Source: Candidatus Pelagibacter sp. HIMB1321
GTDB lineage: Bacteria; Pseudomonadota; Alphaproteobacteria; Pelagibacterales; Pelagibacteraceae
DNA: 64,000 bases
Reading direction: 5' to 3'
Assembly (NCBI RefSeq): GCF_900177485.1
Contig: NZ_LT840186.1
Coordinates: 1,240,001 to 1,304,000 of the forward strand
The position numbers and the translations under genes are program-made. How positions within the stretch are numbered: the stretch's first letter is position 1; each line of letters starts with the position of its first letter. Positions 43,069 through 52,156 of this stretch are shown one piece after another. The notes under the pieces were generated by a model. It was not told the origin of the DNA and did not search any database. It saw nothing but the letters and a program-made list of their open reading frames with translations.

Positions 43069-43814
43069 TAATTTTTAATATTACTTATTTTTTTAATTTT
43101 AAGATTTGCAGTTCTATGAATAAGGTCAATGGTTTCTTTGATACCCATAATTAATACTTTTTTTCTAGGTCCATATGCGTGAATAAATTTTGATTTATTT
43201 ATACACAAGCCAACATGGCCTTTCCAAAAAATAATATCACCAGCTTGAAATTCTTTAATTGTTTTTTTCTTACAATATCTAATTTGATCTTTTGTATCTC
43301 GAGGAAAAAAAACTCCATTAAATTTAAAAAAAATTTGAATTAAAGCTGAACAGTCAATACCACTTACACTTTTTCCACCCCAAAGATATTTTGTATTTAA
43401 AAAAATTTTAAAAATTTTTTTATAATTCTTATCTGTATATTTAATTGATTTTAAATTTTTCTGATTGACCCATTTGTTATTCCCAAACCTAATATAATTT
43501 TTTTCATTTTCAAAATTAGTAATTGTACTAGAAAAATATAAATGATTGTTTGTTTTAATAAATTTATTATTAATTTTTTTGAACACAGGACTCTTTGAAG
43601 AAAAAACTTTAAAATCAGGATTGTGTATTTTTATAAATTTACTTTTTTTTATAAAACCAATGTAATTATCAAAGCTAGTTTTAATTTTTACCCAATTTTT
43701 ATTTTTAGAAAGTATTTTAAATTTTTCTCCAAATAAAATCTGAGAAGTAACTTCAGATTTTGTTGAAGTTTTAGAATAAATATTTCCAATTGATTTATTA
43801 TAAAAATTATTCAT
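43065..43814 (-). CDS. NlpC/P60 cysteine peptidase with SH3-like domain
   Basis: This 249-residue protein probably cleaves gamma-D-glutamyl-diaminopimelate bonds in murein peptides. SH3-like regions occupy about residues 5-125; the NlpC/P60 domain follows with Cys155 in GIDCSALIQ, His200 in WKGHVGLCI and His212 in FIHAYGPR as the catalytic triad. No signal peptide is seen, so it may act in the cytoplasm on recycled peptides. That fits the ampG-like permease gene, with which it overlaps by 8 bp. It is the third gene of the trkH-ampG run on this strand. Confidence 0.88.
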   Translation of the reverse strand: MNNFYNKSIGNIYSKTSTKSEVTSQILFGEKFKILSKNKNWVKIKTSFDNYIGFIKKSKFIKIHNPDFKVFSSKSPVFKKINNKFIKTNNHLYFSSTITNFENEKNYIRFGNNKWVNQKNLKSIKYTDKNYKKIFKIFLNTKYLWGGKSVSGIDCSALIQIFFKFNGVFFPRDTKDQIRYCKKKTIKEFQAGDIIFWKGHVGLCINKSKFIHAYGPRKKVLIMGIKETIDLIHRTANLKIKKISNIKNY

Positions 43815-45183
43815 TAACTATTTTTAACTTTTTTCTCATTGACCAAAGTATTAGTAGTGAAGGGACAACCATTAAAGCTGTTAAGATAAAAAATAGACCC
43901 CAGTTTCCATTTAACCAATCAACAAGTGCTCCAGAAGAAGAAGCTAATGTCGTTCTTCCAGCGGTACCAATAGAAGCAAGTAAGGCATATTGAGTAGCTG
44001 TATAAGCTCTATCAACCAATAAAGATATAAAAGCAACAAAAGCAACTGTTGCAAATGCTGCAGCTATATCATCAAATATTACTGCTATTGCAAAAAGTAA
44101 TTCAGACTTATCACTCCATGCTAAAACGCTAAAAAGTATGTTGGTAGTAGCCATAATAATACCAGCTAAAAACATAGCTTTTAAAACTCCCGATCTAATA
44201 ACAAAAAGTCCACCAAGCAAAGTAAACACTACTGTTGTAATCCAACCTAATGTTTTTGAGTAAATTGCAATATCCGATTTACTAAACCCAATTTCTTTAT
44301 AAAAAATAATAGACATCCTACCAAGAAATGCCTCTCCAACTTTAAAGAGAAAAACAAAGCCAAGTATTCCTAAAGCTATTGAAAAACCATTTTTTTTGAA
44401 GAAACTTATTATTGGGCCACTAATAGTACCACTAATCCACACAGCGAATTTAGAAAAAAAATTATTATCACCCAGTTTATCTGAGATAAGTTTATCGTTT
44501 AAAGCTTGTTTTTTTATTCTCTCCTCTGAGTTTGTTTCAGTTACGAACATTAGTCCGATATTCATTAAGATAATTAATACTCCAAGTATTAAGAATGTAA
44601 GTTGCCAATAGTTTTCAATTCCTAAACTTTGAAGATAGTCTGCAGAAAATAAAGCAATTACCCCTCCAAGTTTATAACCACTCCACCAACCAACAACCGC
44701 CATTGCAGCTCCAGCGGCCATAGATTTTCCCTCATTTTCACCTATTTGTTCGATCCGTAAAGCGTCCACAGTTATATCTTGTGTCGCTGATGCTATTGCA
44801 ATTAATAGACCAACACTTATCACTAGTGCTAAATTTTCAGTAGGGTCTATTAAACTCCATAAGCCAAGTGAGCTTAAAATAAACAATTGCATCAAAACAA
44901 TCCATCCACGTCTATGACCAATTTTTTTTGTTAAATAAGGAATTTGAATTCGATCAATTAGAGGTGCCCATAAATAATTAAAAGCATAAACAGCAAAAAT
45001 TAATCCAGCCCAACCCACTGTAGATCTGCTTAAACCATCTTCTTTTAACCATAGGCTAAGGCTACTTCCTATAAGAACCCATGGAAAACCTGATATTGAG
45101 CCCAGTAAAAGAATTTTGAACATTCTCTGATCAAAATAAATTGAAAATGTTTCTGACAATGATTGTTTTTTAATCTCAATCAT
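43807..45183 (-). CDS. ampG: AmpG-like muropeptide permease (MFS)
   Basis: AmpG-family MFS proteins import anhydromuropeptides released from the cell wall. The 458-residue protein has about 12 membrane segments, with MLLGSISGFPWVLIGSSLS-like start, WAPLIDRIQIPYLTKKIGHR, ATQDITVDALRIEQIGENE (a strong AmpG marker) and AATFATV-type helices near the C-terminus. It is followed by the NlpC/P60 peptidase and preceded by trkH (2 bp). Together with the AmgK/MurU-like pair near 62 kb it points to peptidoglycan recycling. Confidence 0.88.
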   Translation of the reverse strand: MIEIKKQSLSETFSIYFDQRMFKILLLGSISGFPWVLIGSSLSLWLKEDGLSRSTVGWAGLIFAVYAFNYLWAPLIDRIQIPYLTKKIGHRRGWIVLMQLFILSSLGLWSLIDPTENLALVISVGLLIAIASATQDITVDALRIEQIGENEGKSMAAGAAMAVVGWWSGYKLGGVIALFSADYLQSLGIENYWQLTFLILGVLIILMNIGLMFVTETNSEERIKKQALNDKLISDKLGDNNFFSKFAVWISGTISGPIISFFKKNGFSIALGILGFVFLFKVGEAFLGRMSIIFYKEIGFSKSDIAIYSKTLGWITTVVFTLLGGLFVIRSGVLKAMFLAGIIMATTNILFSVLAWSDKSELLFAIAVIFDDIAAAFATVAFVAFISLLVDRAYTATQYALLASIGTAGRTTLASSSGALVDWLNGNWGLFFILTALMVVPSLLILWSMRKKLKIVNE

Positions 45184-45185
45184 AA

Positions 45186-46625
45186 TTAGTTACGCCAAAA
45201 TGAAGGAAGAAATAATACCAATATTGCAAACAGCTCAAGTCTACCAAGTATCATCCCTAATGTTAAAATCCATTTAGAAATATCAGGCAGAGTTGAGAAG
45301 TCTCCATTTGGACCAATTATTGATCCAAGTCCTGGACCTACATTGGATATTGATGTTGCAGCTCCTGATATTGAGGTAATGAAATCTAATCCAGTTAAAG
45401 ACAATAAAGCAGTTAAAATGAAAAAAATAACCAAGTACATATAAATAAAAGAGATAATTGATGATATGAACTTGTTATCGATAGGATTTTGATCATATTT
45501 TAGGACAAAAACACCTTTTGGATAAATTATTTTCTTAAGTTGATTTACTACAAATAGATATAGTATTTGAATTCTAAATATTTTAACACCACAAGTTGTT
45601 GATCCAGCACATCCACCAATAAACATTAAGCCTAAAAAAAGTATTAGCGTGAAGCTTCCCCATGTATCAAACTCAGCATTTACATAACCTGTGCCCGTTA
45701 GTATTGAAATTATATTAAAAAATATAGATCTAAGATTTAGATCTGCAGATCCAGTTATAAGAAGATATATTGATAGTATTATTATACTTACAATAATTAT
45801 CTTAAAAAAAGTTTTAACTTGAACATCATTAAATATTATTTTTCTATCTCCACTGATGAATTTAATATAAGCAATAAATGGTAAGCTGCCTAAGATAATG
45901 AAAATCATTGCAGAAATTTCAATTGAAACACTATCAAAAAATCCAATAGATTCATTATAATTAGAGAAACCTCCAGTTGCTATTGTTGTCATTGAATGTG
46001 TTAAGCTATCAAAAAAACTCATGCCAAAAATTTTATAAGTTAATCCACATAACAAAGTTAATGATGTGTAAATATAAATTAGTCTAAGAGCTATTTCTTT
46101 AGACTTTGGTAATATCTTTTCCGATGAGTCGTTATTAGATATTTTAAAAAGTTGCATTCCACCAACATTCATTATTGGCATTAAGGTGATTGCCATAATA
46201 ATTATTCCAATTCCACCTAACCATTGAAGAATTGCTCTCCATAATAATATACCTTTAGGCATTTTATCCAGATTTGAAATAATTGTAGATCCTGTTGTTG
46301 TAATTCCAGACATGCTCTCAAAAAAAGCATTTACGAATGAAAAATTTAAATCAGAAAAGATAAATGGTAATGAACCAAATATTGCAATACTCAACCAAGA
46401 TAGAGCTGTAAGAAGAAAAGCTTGTTGTAGAGTTAGTTTTTTATCATGATCTAAATTTGACAAAAAAAATAATGTACCAAAAATTATTGTAACAAGAGAA
46501 GCTCCAAAAAAAGATGAGTCTATTTCAGAATAAATAAACTGAAAAACTATTGGAATAAACATGAATACACCTAAAATTATTTGTAAAATACCAAGTGTAA
46601 AAAAAACTGTTTTATAATTAGACAT
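45186..46625 (-). CDS. trkH: Potassium uptake protein TrkH
   Basis: TrkH is the membrane channel subunit of the Trk potassium system. The 479-residue protein has the repeated membrane-loop-membrane units with selectivity-filter segments: ESMSGITTTGSTI, MTTIATGGFSN, SILTGTGYVNAE and AATSISNVGPGLGS. About eight to ten hydrophobic helices are visible. No trkA lies nearby. It starts 81 bp from the divergent lysK gene. Confidence 0.95.
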   Translation of the reverse strand: MSNYKTVFFTLGILQIILGVFMFIPIVFQFIYSEIDSSFFGASLVTIIFGTLFFLSNLDHDKKLTLQQAFLLTALSWLSIAIFGSLPFIFSDLNFSFVNAFFESMSGITTTGSTIISNLDKMPKGILLWRAILQWLGGIGIIIMAITLMPIMNVGGMQLFKISNNDSSEKILPKSKEIALRLIYIYTSLTLLCGLTYKIFGMSFFDSLTHSMTTIATGGFSNYNESIGFFDSVSIEISAMIFIILGSLPFIAYIKFISGDRKIIFNDVQVKTFFKIIIVSIIILSIYLLITGSADLNLRSIFFNIISILTGTGYVNAEFDTWGSFTLILFLGLMFIGGCAGSTTCGVKIFRIQILYLFVVNQLKKIIYPKGVFVLKYDQNPIDNKFISSIISFIYMYLVIFFILTALLSLTGLDFITSISGAATSISNVGPGLGSIIGPNGDFSTLPDISKWILTLGMILGRLELFAILVLFLPSFWRN

Positions 46626-46706
46626 TTTGAGAGAACATTATTTTATGGTAAATAAATTTCAACACTATAAGAATTGGCAAATTCATTATAATAAAAAGTG
46701 TAATTC

Positions 46707-48269
46707 ATGATAAAAAAAGAAAACTTAGATAAAACTAATGCTTGGCCATTCGTTGAAGCTAAAAAAATGCTTCGTGAAAGAAAATCATTAATTGAAAAAA
46801 AAGGTAAAATTACACTTCAAACAGGTTATGGCCCAAGTGGATTGCCACATATCGGAACGTTTGGAGAAGTTGCCAGAACTTCTATGATGGTTAATGCTTT
46901 AAAGCAATTAACTGACTTACCAACAGAAATAATAACTTTTTCTGATGATATGGATGGTCTTAGAAAGGTTCCAGACAACGTTCCAAATCAAAAGCTATTA
47001 GAAGATAATTTGCACAAACCATTAACAGAAGTTCCAGATCCTTTTGAAAAGTTTAATAGTTTTGGTGAGCATAATAATGAAATGTTAAAAAAATTTTTAG
47101 ATAGTTTTCAATTTCAATATAATTTTAAAAGCTCAACAAAATTATACAAATCAGGTTTTTTTAATTCAACACTACAGCTAATATTAGAAAATTATGATGG
47201 TATCATGAATATAATTTTGCCTACATTAGGAAAGGAAAGACAAAAAACTTACTGTCCATTTCTACCTATTTGCCCAGATACGGGTCATGTTTTAGAGATA
47301 CCCGTTTTAGAAATTGATAAGAATAATTCTAAAATCATTTTTGATAATGAAGGAAAAAAATTAGAAAAAAGTATTTTAGATGGCAATTGTAAGCTTCAAT
47401 GGAAAGTAGATTGGGCAATGAGATGGTATGCGCTTGATGTTGATTTTGAGATGTATGGAAAAGATCTTATAGAAAGTGCAATTTTATCTACAAAAATTAT
47501 TAAATTAATTGGAAAAAATAACCCCTCTGGATTTGCTTATGAATTATTTTTGGATGAGAAAGGAGAGAAAATTTCTAAATCAAAAGGTAACGGGATTACA
47601 ATTGATCAATGGTTAGAATATGCATCACCAGAAAGTTTGTCTTTGTACATGTATCAAAATCCAAAAAGAGCAAAAAAACTTTACAAGGAAATCGTACCTA
47701 AAGCAGTAGACGAATATTTAGATTTTATTGAAAAAGCAAAAAATCAAGATGAACTAAAAATGCTTATGAATCCTGTTTGGCATGTTCATAATGGAAAAAT
47801 CCCAAAAGAAAATTCAATTATGTCATTTTCAATGTTGTTAAATTTAGTTGAAACAAGCAATGCAAATTCAAAAGATCTTCTTTGGAAATTTGTTAAAAAA
47901 TACAAACCAGATATAAATGAAGAGAACTTTCCAATTTTTGATAGCCTAGTAAGCTACGCGATTAAATATTTTAATGATGTAATTAAATCTCAAAAAAACT
48001 ATAAAAAACCAAATCAAGAGGAGAAAATTGCTTTAGAAGCGCTTGTTAAGAATCTTGAGAAATGTAATGATCAAATGTCTCCTGAGGACATTCAAACATT
48101 AATTTATTCTACCGGCAAAGAAAATGGATATGCTGAAAATCTGAGAGACTGGTTTAAGTTAATTTATCAAGTAGTGTTTGGTGATGAGAATGGACCACGT
48201 ATGGGTTTTTTTATAAGTTTTTTTGGTGTTAATGAAACTAAAGAGCTTATAATGAGCAAAATTAAATAA
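46707..48269 (+). CDS. lysK: Lysyl-tRNA synthetase, class I
   Basis: This is the class I LysRS found in archaea and most alphaproteobacteria, unrelated to class II LysS. The 520-residue protein has the HIGH-type motif in GPSGLPHIGTFGEVAR (His/Gly at PHIG), ITFSDDMDGLRKVPDN, WKVDWAMRWYALDVDFEM and the KMSKS-type KISKSKGNG, followed by the helical anticodon-binding domain. A TATAAT at 46687-46692 lies only about 15 bases before the ATG, which would give a very short leader. Its stop overlaps pyrD by one base. Confidence 0.97.
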   Translation: MIKKENLDKTNAWPFVEAKKMLRERKSLIEKKGKITLQTGYGPSGLPHIGTFGEVARTSMMVNALKQLTDLPTEIITFSDDMDGLRKVPDNVPNQKLLEDNLHKPLTEVPDPFEKFNSFGEHNNEMLKKFLDSFQFQYNFKSSTKLYKSGFFNSTLQLILENYDGIMNIILPTLGKERQKTYCPFLPICPDTGHVLEIPVLEIDKNNSKIIFDNEGKKLEKSILDGNCKLQWKVDWAMRWYALDVDFEMYGKDLIESAILSTKIIKLIGKNNPSGFAYELFLDEKGEKISKSKGNGITIDQWLEYASPESLSLYMYQNPKRAKKLYKEIVPKAVDEYLDFIEKAKNQDELKMLMNPVWHVHNGKIPKENSIMSFSMLLNLVETSNANSKDLLWKFVKKYKPDINEENFPIFDSLVSYAIKYFNDVIKSQKNYKKPNQEEKIALEALVKNLEKCNDQMSPEDIQTLIYSTGKENGYAENLRDWFKLIYQVVFGDENGPRMGFFISFFGVNETKELIMSKIK

Positions 48270-49312
48270 TGTTTTCAAATTTAAGATCATTAATATTTAA
48301 GTTAGATCCAGAAACAGCTCATAAGCTAGCAATCAAATCTTTAAAACTAAATTTTGTACCAAACATTTTTGATAAAAATGATAATGATGAATTATTCAAA
48401 ACTAAAATCTTCAATAAATCAATTAGCAATCCTATTGGTATGGCTGCTGGTTTTGATAAAAATGCAGAAGTATATAACCAATTATTTAAGTTAGGTTTTG
48501 GGTTTGTTGAAGTTGGAACCGTCACCCCTTTAAGTCAATATGGAAACCCTAAACCACGAGTATTTAGATTAGTCGAAGATGAAGCTTTGATAAATAGATT
48601 AGGTTTTAATAATCGTGGAGCCCAAGATGTGGAATTAAGAATTAAAAAAAACCCTAAAATAGGATTGCTTGGAATTAACGTAGGGCCGAATAAGGATGCT
48701 AAAAATAGGTTAGAGGATTATTTGATTGGAATAAGAACATTTAACAAGTTAGCAGACTATATAACCATTAATATTTCTTCACCTAATACGGAAAATTTAA
48801 GAAATTTCCATGATGAAACAAAATTAGATGAATTGTTAACAGAAATTGAAAACGAAAAAAAAAATTTAAAGTCTGATATTCCTATAGTAGTAAAAATTGC
48901 ACCAGATATTAAAGACAATGAAATAGAAAAAATCTCAGATGTTTTATTGTCCAAAAATATTGAAGCTGTAATTATTTCAAATACCTCAAATGCTACTAGA
49001 GAAAAATTAAGGGATATTCAAAAACACCAAAAAGGAGGTCTATCGGGAAAACCTATAGAAGATAAATCTAATTTATTGATTAATAAATTTTATAAATACC
49101 TAAATGGGAAAATAAAAATCATTGGTGTTGGAGGTATAGATTCAGGTTTTAGTGCTTATAATAAATTTTTATCAGGTGCCAATTTAGTGCAGCTATATAC
49201 TGGTATGGTTTATAAAGGACCAAATATTGTAAACTTGATAAAAAATGATCTAGCTGAGCTACTAGAAAAAGATGGAGTTAAAAATTTTAGTGAAATAATA
49301 GGAAATAGATAA
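48269..49312 (+). CDS. pyrD: Dihydroorotate dehydrogenase (quinone)
   Basis: This class 2, membrane-associated PyrD oxidises dihydroorotate with ubiquinone in pyrimidine synthesis. The 347-residue protein begins with the amphipathic helix MFSNLRSLIFKLDPETAHKL typical of class 2. SNPIGMAAGFDKNAEVY, GFVEVGTVTPLSQYGNPKPR, NRLGFNNRGA and NISSPNTENLR, with GVGGIDSG near the C-terminus, bind FMN and substrate. It is coupled to lysK by a one-base overlap. Confidence 0.97.
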   Translation: MFSNLRSLIFKLDPETAHKLAIKSLKLNFVPNIFDKNDNDELFKTKIFNKSISNPIGMAAGFDKNAEVYNQLFKLGFGFVEVGTVTPLSQYGNPKPRVFRLVEDEALINRLGFNNRGAQDVELRIKKNPKIGLLGINVGPNKDAKNRLEDYLIGIRTFNKLADYITINISSPNTENLRNFHDETKLDELLTEIENEKKNLKSDIPIVVKIAPDIKDNEIEKISDVLLSKNIEAVIISNTSNATREKLRDIQKHQKGGLSGKPIEDKSNLLINKFYKYLNGKIKIIGVGGIDSGFSAYNKFLSGANLVQLYTGMVYKGPNIVNLIKNDLAELLEKDGVKNFSEIIGNR

Positions 49313-49332
49313 TAAAATTTAATTCTATTAAC

Positions 49333-49361
49333 TTGACGCTAACCTCATCACCCCTTATATA
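49333..49361 (+). promoter_or_regulatory. Sigma-70 promoter for rpmB
   Basis: TTGACG (49333-49338) is followed after exactly 17 bp by TATATA (49356-49361). The start of transcription would lie near 49368, only about four bases before the rpmB ATG at 49372, with no Shine-Dalgarno sequence. The mRNA may be leaderless or nearly so. Confidence 0.75.
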
Positions 49362-49371
49362 GTCGGCTACA

Positions 49372-49677
49372 ATGTCTAAAAAATGTGAATTAACTGGTAA
49401 AATTCCAATGAAGGGTCATAACGTTAGTCACGCTAACAATAAGACAAAGAGAAGATTTTTACCAAATCTAAAAAAAGTAAAATTTACAAGTGAACTTTTA
49501 AAAAGAAGTCTTAAATTAACTGTTAGTAATGCTGGAGTAAGATCAGTTGATAAAAAAGGTAGTTTTGATGAGTTTTTAAAAGTTGTTAAAAATAAAAATT
49601 TATCACCAAGACTTAAAAAATTAAAAAAAAGTATTTTAATTAAATCTCCATTTCAAAAAAAAAGCGACAGCATCTAA
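49372..49677 (+). CDS. rpmB: 50S ribosomal protein L28
   Basis: L28 is a small late-assembling protein of the large subunit. The 101-residue protein begins [20 protein letters not shown] and continues with [10 protein letters not shown] and [16 protein letters not shown], the alphaproteobacterial long form. It has its own promoter directly upstream. A gene for a queuosine-precursor transporter follows after 9 bp. Confidence 0.97.
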   Translation: MSKKCELTGKIPMKGHNVSHANNKTKRRFLPNLKKVKFTSELLKRSLKLTVSNAGVRSVDKKGSFDEFLKVVKNKNLSPRLKKLKKSILIKSPFQKKSDSI

Positions 49678-49686
49678 GTCAGCTTA

Positions 49687-50238
49687 ATGAATAAAACATT
49701 TATATTCCTATCATTTTTGATGGGTGTGATTGTTTTATCTTCTAATTATCTTGTTCAGTTTCCAATTAATAATTATGGTTTAAGTGAAATTTTGACATAT
49801 GGAGCATTTACATATCCAATTGCATTTCTAATCACTGATCTAGCGAATAGATCTTACGGAAAGTTAATTGCACAAAAAATTGTATATATAGGCTTTTTTA
49901 TTGGTGTAGGTTCCACTGTTTTATTTTCTACAAATTTTCAAGATTTGATCTCAATTAGAATTGCTTTTGGTTCTGGAATAGCCTTTTTTGTAGCTCAATT
50001 ACTAGATGTTCAAATTTTTGATCGATTAAGAGAGAAAAAATGGTTTATAGCGCCATTAACCTCTTCAATCGTAGGTTCAGTAGTTGATACTTTCTTATTT
50101 TTTTCAATTTCATTTTATGCAACGGGAGTACCATGGGTAACATTATCTTTTGGAGATTTATCAGTTAAGTTAATTGTAGCTTTAGCTATGTTAATTCCTT
50201 TTAGAGTGCTTTTAAATACTTTTAAGCCAGTTTCTTAG
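49687..50238 (+). CDS. yhhQ: VUT-family queuosine precursor transporter
   Basis: This family (DUF165/COG1738) imports queuosine precursors such as preQ0 or preQ1 for tRNA modification. The 183-residue membrane protein has about five or six hydrophobic helices, with the family segment ITDLANRSYGKLIAQKIVYI and IAFFVAQLLDVQIFDRLREK followed by SSIVGSVVDTFLFF. It follows rpmB by 9 bp. The 3' end overlaps the convergent agmatinase-family gene by 17 bp. Substrate identity is from family knowledge. Confidence 0.88.
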   Translation: MNKTFIFLSFLMGVIVLSSNYLVQFPINNYGLSEILTYGAFTYPIAFLITDLANRSYGKLIAQKIVYIGFFIGVGSTVLFSTNFQDLISIRIAFGSGIAFFVAQLLDVQIFDRLREKKWFIAPLTSSIVGSVVDTFLFFSISFYATGVPWVTLSFGDLSVKLIVALAMLIPFRVLLNTFKPVS

Positions 50239-51109
50239 ATAAAAACTTATAGCTTAATATTTTATAAGCCAATTTTGCTACTAAAAAATTATAAGAATTA
50301 AAATTTTTGATAGGCGCAAGTTCATTAATATCTGCACCAATAATATTTGAATTTTTTGAGGCAATTCTAATAATTTTTAAAGTTTCATCCCAAAGCAAAC
50401 CTCCTGGCTCAGGGGTACCAGTGGCTGGCATTATGCTCGAGTCTAGTCCATCTACATCAAAAGTTAGATAGACAGTTTTATTTTTTATCATTTTTTTGAA
50501 TTTATCTAAATTCCACTTGGGTTTATCCTTTGCCCAAAAAATATTAATTCTTGATGAATTTTTTTTTAAAAAAGGAATTTCGCTTTGTGAAATGTTTCTT
50601 ATTCCAAATGAAATAACAGATACATTTGGATAATCTAAACATCTTCTAATTGCAGAAGCGTGTGAAAATTTTTCACCATCATAGCTATCTCTTAAATCAG
50701 CATGAGCATCAAAATGAAGAAGGCAGATTTTTTTATTTTTTTTTACAAATGGTTTTAAACAACCAGGTGTTATTGAATGTTCACCTCCAAAAGTCATTGG
50801 AAAAAGCTTTTTATTTAATATTTTATCATTAATTGAAGCCATCTTATCTAGTGCCTTATTAATATTTTTATCAATTTTGAAAGGTTTAAGTGTTTTAATT
50901 CCAATTTCTTTATAAGGTTCACAATTAAGTTCTTCATCATATAACTCAACTTGATGAGATGCTTTAATTATTTCTTTTGGACCATTTTTTGTACCACCTC
51001 CATAACTAACTGTTTTTTCTAAACCAAATGGAACAATTACAACTTTTTCCTTAAAATTAAATTTATTATCTATTCCTAGAAATCCATTTTTATTAGAAAG
51101 GTAATTCAA
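50222..51109 (-). CDS. speB: Agmatinase-family ureohydrolase
   Basis: This 295-residue arginase/agmatinase-superfamily protein hydrolyses a guanidino group to urea with two Mn ions. The ligands lie in FGGEHSITPG, LLHFDAHADLRDSYDG and LTFDVDGLDSSIMPATGTPE. The PGGLLWDE segment is typical of agmatinases. It lies 3 bp after the deoxyhypusine-synthase-like gene and downstream of a fold III decarboxylase, so its substrate could be agmatine or a bis-guanidino polyamine. Guanidinobutyrase or related activity cannot be excluded from sequence alone. Confidence 0.88.
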   Translation of the reverse strand: MNYLSNKNGFLGIDNKFNFKEKVVIVPFGLEKTVSYGGGTKNGPKEIIKASHQVELYDEELNCEPYKEIGIKTLKPFKIDKNINKALDKMASINDKILNKKLFPMTFGGEHSITPGCLKPFVKKNKKICLLHFDAHADLRDSYDGEKFSHASAIRRCLDYPNVSVISFGIRNISQSEIPFLKKNSSRINIFWAKDKPKWNLDKFKKMIKNKTVYLTFDVDGLDSSIMPATGTPEPGGLLWDETLKIIRIASKNSNIIGADINELAPIKNFNSYNFLVAKLAYKILSYKFLSKKLA

Positions 51110-51112
51110 TTT

Positions 51113-52156
51113 TTATCCAAAAATCTTTGTAAAGTTTTTTCTATCTCTTTTTTTCCACTCACCTTTATGATAAGCATCACTTGCAATTAATGGTAAAACG
51201 CTAGTTGCTTCTGCAAAAACCATTTGTTCTTTAGTTACATCTACTTTCCCCCATGAGCTTGCTTCTTTCAAGGTTGAGCTGCTACATGCACCATCTCTAG
51301 AGTCAGCCACAGTTATTTGAACAGCATATTTATGCATTTCAACTTCTTTACCTAATAGTTCAGCACAGATCACTGTATCTTGAATGAAGTTTTTAGGCAC
51401 TCCACCTCCGATCATAAATAATCCTGATCCTTTAGATCTTATTTTGATTTCTGTTAGTTCTCTAAATTCCCTAATAGAGTCTATAGTCATATGTTTTTTT
51501 GGATTTCTCTCTTGATGCATTACAAGACCAAATCCAGCACTTGAGTCAGTGAATGCAGGACAAAATATTGGAACATTGTTGTCATAAGCATTTTCAATTA
51601 ATGAATCTTTCTTTTTTGAATTTTTCTTAAGATATTTACCTATTTCATAGATAAATTCTCTCGAAGTGTAACTTCTAGGCTCTAAAGTATCTGCAATATC
51701 ACCGATGATTTTATCACACATTTGTAATTCATCTTCATCAATGTAGGTGTCATAAATTCTATCTATATAGTTTTTTCTTAATTCAGTATCGTCTTGGAAT
51801 TGTGAACCTTGATAGTGTTTGAAGCCAAGTGCTTCAAAAAAATCCATATCAATTATAGATGCACCTGTCGCAACAATAGCGTCAACCATATTATATTTAA
51901 CTAAATCTTTATAGACACTCATACAGCCAGCTGCTGAAGTAGAACCAGCCAAAGTTAAAAAAATTGTACATTCTTTGTCTTTAATCATATCGTTAAATAT
52001 ATTTGCTGCATTGGCCGTTTCTCTTGAGACAAAAGACATTTTTTCCATTGAGGAGATAATTGGTCTTGAATCAAAAGAAGTAATGTCGATGTGCTCTACA
52101 GGATTTTTAAGGAAATATTTTTTACTGTTATGTTTAAGATTTTTATCTTTTGACAT
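51113..52156 (-). CDS. Deoxyhypusine-synthase-like protein (probable polyamine synthase)
   Basis: This is a bacterial homologue of eukaryotic/archaeal deoxyhypusine synthase, 347 residues. The NAD-binding and catalytic features are visible: FLTLAGSTSAAGCMSVYKDL, ATGASIIDMDF, GGGVPKNFIQDT, and the catalytic lysine in SSWGKVDVTKEQ (Lys304, matching human Lys329). Bacteria lack eIF5A, so the aminobutyl acceptor must be a small amine. Homologues make homospermidine from putrescine or, as I recall from recent work, a bis-guanidino analogue from agmatine. It overlaps the decarboxylase gene by one base and is followed by the agmatinase-family gene. Confidence 0.9.
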   Translation of the reverse strand: MSKDKNLKHNSKKYFLKNPVEHIDITSFDSRPIISSMEKMSFVSRETANAANIFNDMIKDKECTIFLTLAGSTSAAGCMSVYKDLVKYNMVDAIVATGASIIDMDFFEALGFKHYQGSQFQDDTELRKNYIDRIYDTYIDEDELQMCDKIIGDIADTLEPRSYTSREFIYEIGKYLKKNSKKKDSLIENAYDNNVPIFCPAFTDSSAGFGLVMHQERNPKKHMTIDSIREFRELTEIKIRSKGSGLFMIGGGVPKNFIQDTVICAELLGKEVEMHKYAVQITVADSRDGACSSSTLKEASSWGKVDVTKEQMVFAEATSVLPLIASDAYHKGEWKKRDRKNFTKIFG

